In this document: positions 25,501 to 37,500 of the stretch, one piece after another
How positions within the stretch are numbered: position 1 is the first letter of the stretch
Layout of the letters: each line of letters begins with the position of its first letter
From: Lytechinus variegatus
Lineage: Eukaryota > Echinodermata > Echinoidea > Temnopleuroida > Toxopneustidae
Length of the DNA stretch: 64,000 nucleotides
Assembly (NCBI RefSeq): GCF_018143015.1
Contig: NC_054751.1
Location: forward strand, 30,395,783 to 30,459,782
Direction of reading: 5' to 3'
Notes under the pieces: model-generated
What the model saw: only the letters and a program-made list of their open reading frames with translations
The model's database searches: none
What the model was told of the DNA's origin: nothing
Position numbers and translations under genes: made by a program

Positions 25501-28500
25501 GAGAAGCTTGAAAGGGCTTTGTTAAAATCATGAGGTTACTGATTCAGATAACATGCCAGCAAAAAATATCGATCAAAAACAGAAGCCACCATAGCTAGAC
25601 CATTACCAAGAAGCTTAAAAAATATGAACTTGAAAGGGGTTTGTTAAAATCAAGAGGTTTCTGATTCAGATGACATGCCAGCAGACAGGATCGATCAAAC
25701 ATGGAAGTCGTCATAGCTAGACAATTACCGAGAAGCTAAACAAAAATGTAAAAGCTATGAGGAGCATGACAAGGTTTTTTTAAATCAAGAGATTAACAGA
25801 TTTCAGATGACAAGCCAGTAGAGAAAATTGATCATAGTCAAATGTCGTCATACCAAGACCATTACCAAGAAGCTGAAAAAAATTGTGGAGCCATAATGAG
25901 AAACTTGAAAAAAAGTTTTGTTTTGACCAGCAATTAACAGATTTCAGAGGACAAACTAGTAGAGAAGATTGATCAAAGACAGTAGTCATCAAAGAAAGTC
26001 CATCACCAAGAAGCTTAAAAATGTGAAGCTAAAATATGATAAGAAAGGATGTTTAAACATGTATTGCTAGAATTTAATGGGAAGACTGATGTTGTTGAAT
26101 TAGCACATCAGAAGATCAAAGATGGAAGGCATCACAGCAAACCCGTCACCAAGATGCTAAAGAATGTGGAGCTAAAATCAAGAGGTAACTGATTCATATG
26201 ACATGCCAGCAGGCAAGATTGATCAAAGACAGAAGTCATCATAGCTAGACCATTACCAAGAGGCTGAAAAAAAAAATCTGGAGCTAATAATGAAAAGCTT
26301 GAAAGGGGTTTGATAAAATCAAGAGGTTACTGATTCAGATAACATGCCAGCATAAAAGATTGATCATAGATGAAAGTCGTCATAGCAAGGCCATCATCAA
26401 GAAGCTGAAAAAAAAAATGGAGCCATAATGAGAAGCTTAAAAAAGATTTTATTTAACAAGAGATTAACAGATTTAAGAGGACAATCCAGTAGAGAAGATT
26501 GATGAAAGACAGTAGTCATCAGAGCAAGTCCATCACCAAGAAGCTTTAAACATGTGAGGCTAAAACATAATGAGAAGCTTATGATAGGTTTGCATTAAGA
26601 GAATAAATTCAGAGTGCATTCCAGCATAAAAGCAAGACACCACTCCAAATCCCATCACCGAAAGATATTCGACACATTGCCTACAGACACCTGACGGAAC
26701 CCATACAGATCATACAAGAAGTGCAGTTCAGCAGTCGATGGGTTAAAACAGGAGTGCATTATTAAACAAGCAGTTAATAGAGATGCTGTTCCACTGGGCA
26801 TGCCAGAAGTAGATCTTACCCCTGAATAGTACATATACTGGGCTTGTTGGTCAGAGGGCATTACACCCCCTGACATAGCAACAGGAGGCATTCCACCCAT
26901 CGGCATTGGCTGAGGCTGCTGCATTGGCAGTGCCTGCGAGTGAACTTGTGCGTCCGGTATATTCGGCTGCTGCACATCCGAGTCTAACGACTGGAACATT
27001 GTAAAATGGGAGGGGCATGAAAATGAAAGGGTACAAAATAGAAATGAAAGTACGTGTAAGGGAGGCGAAAGCAGTGACGGAGTCGATTTATTTCCTAAGG
27101 GCTAAAAAATGGTCCTAAAAACTGAAAATACATTTGATCCACACCAATCTTAAATACACATACAGGACAGCTTTTACGTGATATCAACCATATATGTATG
27201 ACAACATAATAATGAATGGCTTTAAAATCAGGCCTGCAGGTCTGTCAGAAAGATGTGTATGACATTGGAGATTTCAAGAAAACTTGTGGCCCCAAATAGT
27301 TTTTTATGCAAGAGTCATTACCTTTTACATAATTTTGAAAAACGTATACCGGGTAAATATATGTTGTTGTTTTTCTAACTCGGCAATTTGGGGTTGGTCC
27401 AGTGGGGGGGGGGGGGGACACTAAAAAAAATCAAAGAAAAAAAACATTCCCCGCACATAAATGAAAATTTACATTTTAAGCATATACAGATAAGCACTTG
27501 GGGTTACTGTAAAATATGTAAGATGCACCAGTGTATTTGAAAGTAAACACAAAAATAAGACATGGGCACAAAGTTACACATTCCTATGGGAGATCAATTG
27601 AGGAAATGCATTAAGGTTCAGCTCACAGGATGAAAACGAAAGAAAACCTAAGGCCTAAAAGGTAGATTGTCTTTGGTACATACAACTTAAAATTCACAAA
27701 TTGTTTCTGCTTCACTGATCTGCAATCAATCCCTGACATTGTAGCATTAAACTAATAGAAATAACGACATGCTTTGAGTTTTGCAAATTCTATTTTCATA
27801 ATTTAATCCATCATTCTTTCAGCAATGATCCACTTGTGTCACAATACCAATTACAGTGAGCATACACATGTATATAAGTCACTTTGAGAGGGGAAACATA
27901 TCCAATATATTCAAGGAACTGCAACATGCATACATGTACAAGGTGTTTCAACAAAAGCATATATCTAATATCCAAAAGCATATATCTAATATCGACAAAA
28001 AATTCCTTTTCAACACAAAATGACAATCCAGACTAATGGCAATGGTGGTACAGGTATGTAGGATTTGACGACAGGAACAGGGACGACAGCACCTACCATT
28101 TGGAGCGGGTGAAATGAAAGAAGATGCTGTGGCAGCAAACGATTGCAAGAAGGAAGCAAGAGCAGAGGAGAGATCACAATAAAGACATTAGATAAACTAA
28201 TCTAGAAAACTATCAAAGACTTTTTGTTTCATTGTGTGACTGTGTCTACTGCAGTGAACTGAGGAAGAGGGAATTCGTGAGGTGGAAAGAAATGACTAGA
28301 TTCTATTTATTATCTTTGAGGAGCTACTACATGTAAACTGGAAGACGCGATGTCAAAATGAAGTCTTTTGGGAAATGTGTCAAATCATTTATCTCACTTT
28401 TATGAAGCATTTCATGACAGAAACCATCAATGACAATTGTTATAAGCCACTGAAATCCTTGCATCTGACTGGCTCAGAGCAAAGTTGTCAGTGAAAATTA

Positions 28501-31500
28501 TCATTTTGTTTCATAGAACTCGTTCCTGATGTTGCCTAAACTGAACTTAAACCATTGAGCCCACTACTTGAGATTACTCATGCTGTGGTCGATAGAAATA
28601 TGCATCACTCAACTCGAATCATGTTTGACTGGTAATGCAAGAAGAGATAATTGGTTATCTGTCACTACTTCATTTGAATAAGTTTATGCAGTACTATTAC
28701 AACATATGAGGAATAAACTTTAAAAAATATCTCAATGAAAAGACTGTATGATGAGATGGCAGAAAAACTGTAATGAAAAACCAAAACGGAAATGGACTAA
28801 AAGAAGCCGACATAAAGAATTTTTCTTCAGAAGAAAAGCAGGTACTCTCTATTTCAACATGTAGTGAAGACCTTTCTAACCAAAAAAATAAATAAATAAA
28901 ATAGCAGATGGCGAAATCAAGGAAGCATTTCATGAAACATATAGTCAGTTGCTTTCATTATAAGCTCCTGAAATCCTTGCATTTGATTGGTTCAGAGCAA
29001 ACTTGTCAGAGATGCTTCATGAAACCCACCCCTGAATTGAAAGGCAACAAACCTGCTGTGGTTGCAACATGCCCATGTTGGTGAGTTGTGGCTGCATCAT
29101 GGGTTGCTGCGTTGGTTGCTGGGCCGTCATGAGTGGCTGCTGGGGCATCATCATCGGCTGTTGTGGCTGCATGACGCTGCTGCCTGACGATGGTTGTAAC
29201 GGCGCATCCAGGCTGAGGAGACTGAGGTTGCTCTGTAGTGTAGTTGTGCTCTGGGTCTGTTGGGTCACGGTCTGCGATACCTGGACTTTCTGGAAGTCAC
29301 CGAACGATGAATCGGCACTGTCATAAAGGCACAACGGAGGAGAGTGTAATACAATACAGTGGAATATGCATGGAAAAATTTCTTTAAAAATATACAGTGG
29401 TCAAAAATCCTAAACAAACCAAATATCTTGACTTAACAAGAACTTTCAATAACAACCTTGGGAAACATTTCATCAACAGTTGTCCTACTACAAGTTGTCA
29501 CATCTGACAACTTTCCTTGATTCTGATTAGCTGAGAAGCACTGTTAATATGGTATCTATCGGGCAAAACAGCACTTGTCGTATCAAACGTCTGAGAAGTC
29601 CTTTCATGAAACGGTCCACAGGCCTTTCATAATTTGAAAAATGTGAGAGAAAAGCAGGACTGTAAGAACTAAGATCACTGCATACATGAGATATTCTTTC
29701 CTTTATAGACATGGTATAGGGCTCCATTCTTTAGACAGAGAGCTGGAAGGTGGAAAAGGGATTCATTTGAAAACTATCTAGTCATTTTACACAAACAATT
29801 AATATTCCCCAAAATTTGAGAAATGAGGATTTACCATCCCAGTACCAATGGGAACAAGATAATCATAGTAATAATATAGGTATATCTACACAGGGAAGCC
29901 ACTTTAGTTCTGAAAAATGGTCTCCTAACGGGCCCTGCTATTATTACCCCAGCTTTAGCTGGGCTGCCTAGGCACTCAAGCATTCAAGAAATTTCTTCCT
30001 ACCGGGTATCCATTCACCTCAATTGGGTTGAGTGCAGCACAATGTGAATAAATTTCTTGCTGAAGGAAATTACGCTATGGCTGGGATGATAAATGATGCC
30101 GTCATCTGAGAATATTTGCTCAAAAAATCGAAGCCAGCACAAACAAATGTTGATAGTCTGACTAGAAACCTTTTGTCCATGACTTAGATGGTCTCGGTTA
30201 AATCTTATGGGGCATTGGATGAGTTATTTGTGACAGGGTGCCTAACAAGAAGATATTAGTGACTCATATCAGTGACTTACCTTGGTTGTGCAGCTGAAGC
30301 TGGAGTGCTCTTGAAACTTGAGAAATCAGCAAAATCAGTGCTTGCTGCTGCAGCTGGCTTGGCACTGGGAGTGTCACCTCTGGGGTTGAAGTCCCCAAAG
30401 CTTTCGTTCGCTGCTGCTGATGAGAAATCTGCAAACTGACCTGAGCGTGGGGATGACGGTGCAGCGGAATTTGTGATGGGGGCTGCCGAGACGGTAATGC
30501 CGGAATCGAAAAGGTCGGGTACTAAGTCATTTGAGGAATTCTGTTGAACAAAGACGATAGAAAAGCCATGCACAGAAATTAGAACCAAATCTCCTGAAAG
30601 AGATGTTGGTGATTATTATGGACAACTGATATAAGCTACTGAAATCCTGGCATCTAATTGGCTGAGAGCATAATATACAGTCAAAATGACTGACCAGGTA
30701 CTTCATGAAATACTCCCCATGTCGTCTCTGGGGCTTGTTGCACAAATAATCACAATCTAATGCCATCTTGGTTTTCAACCCGAGAGAAGGCAGCCTTTGG
30801 TGCTTGCAATTTAGTTTGTAAGCATTATTCTTCCAGCATAGGGTATCAGAGGATTATTACTAATAATGCACACACATGCATCCCCCATACAAGATTTTCA
30901 AAGTACTTCAATATTACCCTAAGCCAGCTGAACTATCAATTTACTGCTCAAAGGCATTCAATGAATTCCTTCAGCTAGTAGGTATTTACACCTCAGTAGA
31001 GAGTGGATGTAAAATAGATAAATGTTTGCTAAAGGACAGAAGTACAGTTCAAAATCAAATCAAGTATACCCCAGTATACTATGGCAGCAATGAAATTCTA
31101 CTGGACATTAAAAAAAAGCCTTAAGCCGACAATCACCTTTTCATTGCAGTTTTGTGTGCCACTTATAAGAATCACATGAGTGCACAAATGCTTTGAAGTA
31201 TGTTTGGGTTGACCTTCTACGAACATTAATCAGTAAGTAGATGTGTATGTAAATGGATTAATGCACGACAGTCTCATAGATGATCAATGTTTACAGAAAT
31301 AAAATGCATCTGATCAGGTACAGTACATTGTATGTTTATAATTAACGCAGTGAATGCATTACAAAATATTTGTTTCTCTCCTTTTGTCACTAGTTTCTGT
31401 TTGATTACAAATCATTACACAATTGCATTTAATCATGATGTCCCATGAAGAGCACAACTATAGTATTATAATAATGTATCCAACATTTTGCTGAACAGAA

Positions 31501-34500
31501 CTTTTTATACAGCGAAAATATCACTACTACATGTACCTGTGTATTAGGAACGGAATCTTCTGTTGCTTCTGCTGCATATGATGCTGCAGCCCCTAGATCT
31601 AACCTCTTCCCTGATCGCTTTTTGGTCATCTTCGTTCTCCTCTCTGTCGTCGTTGTCGATGTTATCCTTTCCTCCTTCTCCTCTTCATCGTGGAATTCAA
31701 ACCTAGAATTCTTTGGCGGTTGCTGCCTTGTTGAGGAGTCATCAGAGTCTTCATCTCTAAAAAAAAAAGGTTTCAAAAATTGAAAATAATTGAATTTGAG
31801 CAACGAACCCTCTCTCAATAGAAAACAATATGCGATCTCAGTGCTTCAGTAAACTTTATAGACCATTGAAGGGCTATGATCTTGGATGCCCTGTTGACTG
31901 ACCTTGACAGACCTGAAGTAAGGTTTAACTTAAAATCAGGTTTAAAGTTGTGTTTTTTAGTACGGATAGCCAATTGTTAAATACAAGTAAATCACCAACA
32001 GTAGAGATATCTTATTTCAGCTCATGTGGCTCTCAAATCATTCATAATTGTCTGGGAAGTATGAAAAGATGATTGTCTTCACCAATGAAGAATCAGGAAA
32101 GAGCACAGTAAACATAAAAAAATACAACTAAATAAAAAGTTTGACACATTTGGCTTCCCATAATTTTAGCACAGAGTTAGATCATGGTCTTAGTTAAACG
32201 GTATATACCAAGTTAAACCAGACTTCAGAATACGGGCCCATGTGTGCTGAAAACATGAATAGAATGAAACAGACAAGGAGATACATGTATCATAAATGCC
32301 CGTATAAATGTCTGAATAATGAGGTAAAAGAAATACATCAAATCAGTGATGTGTGTAGTATATTGTTCAACTTTATGAACAAGTGTACCAAATTTGATCA
32401 GAAAACAACATGAACTGCAAGAAGGGATTGGCTTATGTGCCATGAAAAATGACAGCTAATTAATCTTTGAATTAACATACTGTACACTGTACTGTGGTTT
32501 TGTCATGTACCCAATTTACAATACAAAAATAAACAAATCATATGTGGAAATCGAAATGGACGTATGATTCAAGTCAAAAAAAATTTCATGATGTGTCCCA
32601 TTCAAACAGGGTTTTTTTAAATGACATATATAGGCTTGTTATATTTACACTCCTTCATATGATTCACAGTGCATCTAGAACCACATAACAAAGCGTGATG
32701 ACACCGACTTCACATTCCATTACAACAGGAAGTGCAAACAAACCAACAAGGTAAGGATGCACCCTATGTGCACACATACTGTATAGGTTCAAAGTCCATG
32801 TTAGCACTGCATATAAAGTTGTTTTTACAATCACCTGCTAAACTTCCTAAACCTACAACAGTGAAGAGTACTTATTATTATGCCAACGAGAAATGTCATG
32901 CATGTAGTTGTGAACTTTATGAACTATAAACTAGAGGGGCAACAAGTTCAGGGCCATAAAGCATCATGCCAGTATTCTTACTATCCAGTCTGATGTAGAC
33001 TGGATGGTAAGAATACTGGCATGAGGTTTGAACATGTAATATTTACGCTGTGCAGATGTGTATTTATTAATTATATGTAACAAACAGTGCAGACTTTACA
33101 TGTAGGCCCTATGTACAAAAAAATATGAAGGGAGAAACAGATTCAAGTCCATACAGGCCATCTAGATACAGTACTTTTAAAAGAAACAGAGGGGAGGAAT
33201 TCTAATTAAAATAAAATAGTATGATAAAAATAATATTCATACTTGGAAAGGGTGGTGCCAAGCGTCATCGCAAGGTTCTACGAGACAACATCCAAAGTAT
33301 CACGAAGCTTTCTATACTCTTTTCATTAGTCCAACATACGTTCATAAGTATTCCTTCCAAGATGAACGATTTGACAATCGAATGTATGCATTTAAAGAAG
33401 TGACCTTTTCTTTTCCAATTTAAATCAATTAGTCTACCAAAAAAGAAAACAAAATTAACAGCTATAATTATTGAACTAAATTAAATAAATTATTCTTAAA
33501 AGTGAATGGTACAAAAATTGCATTCTATCTTGCTATTTCAAATTTCTAATTTAGGTAGGCCTATTTGTTTTCATTCTAAATTTATGGATGAAATTAAAGG
33601 AGTAAAGGAAGAGAGGGACTGGTGGTTCTTTAACTTTAATTTCATACCCAGACAAGGGCAAAGTGGCATGTCTGTGAAAGAGTCCTGAAAAAACTATGTA
33701 CATGAGCCCTAGAAATTCTCATTGGCTCGTATTCTGAAGTCAGGTTTAACTTAGACCATGGTCTATAAACTCTGTGAGTCTGTGCTAAAATTATGGAAAG
33801 CCAATCATGTCAAAATTTTCCTTACATTGCATGTTTCTTATGTTTCTTAGTGTGCTCTTTCCTAAATTGTGAATGGTATAAAGTTATCTTACATGTATTT
33901 ATCTTTCCAACACAGTTATTAAGGATGAGTGAAAATGAGCTCATTACATGTATCATCATATTTTAAGAGATTTTTGCAAATATTGGCTGTCCATAGTTAA
34001 ACAACGTTAAAACAGAGTTTAAATTAAACCCAACTTCAGAATATGGGCCATTGGGTCTATTTTGTGAATTATAGTAATACAATGTACATGGTACATGTAC
34101 AAATTTTTGCTGGTGAGCAGTGAGCTCAAGATAACCCCCCCCCCCCATTTCATTTTCTCAAGGTATGTACCTTCTTGTCAAATTACTTTGTTTAAAAATG
34201 CTAATCAATTTAACCTCCTGGAAAATCTAATGATAGTCAAAAGCAAAATGATAAGTAGGACATGTACAAATTTCCTTGATATAGTATTCATTCTGTTATT
34301 AACAAAACAAACATCTTTAAAAAATAAAAAATGCAGGTACGATGTATATGTAGTACTGACATTTAATTTGAAGAATTACTGGTATTTCCACTCTCATTAG
34401 CATGTTGAGCTGACGTGTCATTTCCATTAATTAATTTATGGTACAAACTGACAGACAAAATTACACAGAATAATTTTCCAGTGGAACTAATATGATTAAA

Positions 34501-37500
34501 AAAATCATCTGATCTATTGAAATAAATTCTGGTTGTGAAAATGAATTATGAAACATATTTGCAGGATTTGGGGAAATAATACTGATAATGTATATTTACA
34601 TGTAGGTCTCTATGTAAAGACCAATTAATTTTTTTTTTCTTTTTTTTAAATCAAAATACACAAAATAAGCTCAACTCTGCAAGGAGTCACATGCACACAT
34701 ACATGGTCAATCTGGGACTCAGCGTCAATTTAAGGTGAATTTTTTTTAATAATGGCGGGGTATTGAAAATTGAAATCGAAGCTTTCCCTTCAAATAGTGT
34801 AAGTATTTCCATAAGCATGCACAGAATGAAAGAAATGTGAGAAAATAAACCAGACTGGTGTGCTTAAACAGGTTTACAGCTGGGCTCCAGATGGCAAATG
34901 CCAGCTATACTCATCAGCATTACCAGCAATTTTTTTTTTAGGTAGATTCCTACATGCTGACTACTGACACAGTCAAACATTGTATATCCAATCTGAATTC
35001 TAACCACATAATTTTGCACAACTGAATCATATCATCAAAATACCTCTGCACTTAGTATTGGATAACAATATTGTTGTTTTTTCTGTATAACTGAGCAATT
35101 TTTGCTCTATTATTATATTTTAAACATACCCTAAGAGTTTTCCGGGGACCGAGTATTAAAAATGTGAGTTTTTTTCCTTGAAAAATAATTTGAGGGCCTA
35201 CTTTGACATACTGTATATGGCAGATTCTACAGTAGCTTTCCCAATCCCTATGTCTTGATGAAAACATTGGATTGGAAGAGTGAAAAGATGCTGATTCTTG
35301 CCGAATGCTGCTGAATGAGGCTCAGAATCTTGTTAAGATACCAGTGTTTTATTTCTACTGGTAATCCATGATATAATATGGGGCTCGACTATGAAAGTTA
35401 TGCTGGTACTCTGTGAATTTTCTTTCTCGGGCTTTTTTTTAACCCCCCCCCCCTCCTCCAATTTCCACTTTTTGTAATCCATTTTGAGGGCTACTGTTCA
35501 GGGGATTCTATTTATTTATTTGTAAGGATTGAATATGCTTTGTAAGGGCTTACACTGTGTATTCTTTCAATAAGACTTCAGGGCCCTGAAGAATTATGAT
35601 CGATTCGATCAATTTCAAGTACATGTATATGGAAATCCATCAATGTCATAATTTTTATCTTGAGAAATTTGCTCAATGTCCTTTGAAAACAAAGAGGAGC
35701 ATACTAAATTGTCCAGAAAACAGTGAATGTATGAATATACATCATTTATAGAAATATTTTGAACAAACATGTATTTTGGATGACGTTGTGGCTTTCCATA
35801 TTTGAGGTTGATGGAATAATTCGCAACTATTTGTAAGACGCCGGGCCCAAGACCTCCTTCAAACATGTCTTTACTCATTAGCCATAAGAAAGCTTTTTAT
35901 CTCAATTACTTTATCACTTTTAATGCACATTTGATACAAGAACTGCTACATTGTAAAAAGGCTATTTTCATCTTCCACCAAAATTATACATGTAAGAATA
36001 ATAGTGCGCCACAGCGCCTTGGAATAGAAAGATTATTTCTAGATAGATGGTGGAATATAATAAATGATTATATTTATTTTATTATTATTTTCAGTAATAT
36101 GAAGTCTGCATTTTCATTATGAGTAAATATATTAATGTCCAGACTTTACAAAATAGACAATATTATTGGGGTTTGTCTATCTTAATGTCTATAATCTCTA
36201 TAATGCAAATGTTTTTTTACAAAGAAGTCATAAAAAAACGGAAAGAAAAAGAAACACCAGTACAACAAGCTAAATTTTACCTAATAATAGTCCTAAAATT
36301 ATTGTAATTCACACAATAGGGCAATTCCATAAAATGATCAACCTTCTTGTACATCTGACCCCCAATTTTTTTTCAGTTTTACTTTCCCATTATAAACTGA
36401 CCGAATCAAGGTCTTTTGAGAACATTACAGACTGTCAAAAGGACAAGAAATCAGAGACAGAAAATTTCATGAAGGTCCCACATATAGGGGGTCGGATGTA
36501 CACATCTTATGGAATTGATCAATACCATCATTATCAATGCAAGACAGAGTTCTTATTCAACCTTGGTTCAGTTATTCACACAAATGTACCAAGAGTCCTT
36601 TGTGCCACGCTGTATTTAGTTTACTATGCAGGGTCCGGTGATGATAACAAATGCACAATGACAATAAAAAACTCATTATCAGCCCATCAAATTAAAGGAT
36701 TCCAGTACCTGTTATTAAAGTTAACTATTAATATTTTTGCAAAAATTTTATCATGACAGGTTTTATGAAACTGAGAATAGAGCTGGATAGATCATGCGAT
36801 CAGTGAAAAAAAAATAATCACATACATCCAAATCCAGGTTTTATGAAACTGAGAATAGAGCTGGATAGATCATGCGATCAGTGAAAAAAAATAATCACAT
36901 ACATCCAAATCTAGACTATTCTCACTCACTCAATCAAGCATGCAGAACACTTTGCAGGCAAGGAGACTGACTTCTTACTTCATGGTAGCCTCCAAATGGA
37001 CATTTTTAGCCAATTTCAAAGTCTCTTTTGGGTGTCCCCCCCCCCCATTAACTTGCCCTCCACCCAATGTATTTCATCACTGCTGGTATGGTAAGGTCCC
37101 CCGAGTCTACACAGTCCCCCTTGTCGGTGCACACATGTATCTGCGCGATTCTAGAAAAACTAGATACGCAACAACCACAAACTTTACACCTGCAATACAT
37201 AGATATTCATTAAAAATGCCAATCAAAATGGTGGAATAATATTTAATTTCCAGCATTTCATGTGAGGGCCTCAAAATGCAGCATTTCTCATCAAAATCCC
37301 AAAGTCTTGTTTAAAATGAATGGGTGTGCAGACTTGGGGCACCAATTTGTTTTCTTTCTGAAAATGACTGGCTGAGGTTTTTCCATGAAAATCATATACT
37401 TCTTTCGAATTTTTATTATATTTTTTTGGCTCACTGTACTTGCAAGAATATTATTATTATTATTATTATTATTATTTATATACTGCGCTTTTCCCAGAAT

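Noticed and set aside
24420..26640. CRISPR-like array
   Set aside because: Units are diverged end-to-end monomers of 121-141 bp without constant short repeats separating unique spacers, in a eukaryotic intron.
35615..35878. 87-codon minus-strand frame in CLINT1 intron 5
   Set aside because: Checked as a missing CLINT1 exon; no resemblance to the family, no suitable splice sites, and exons 5 and 6 already join in frame.
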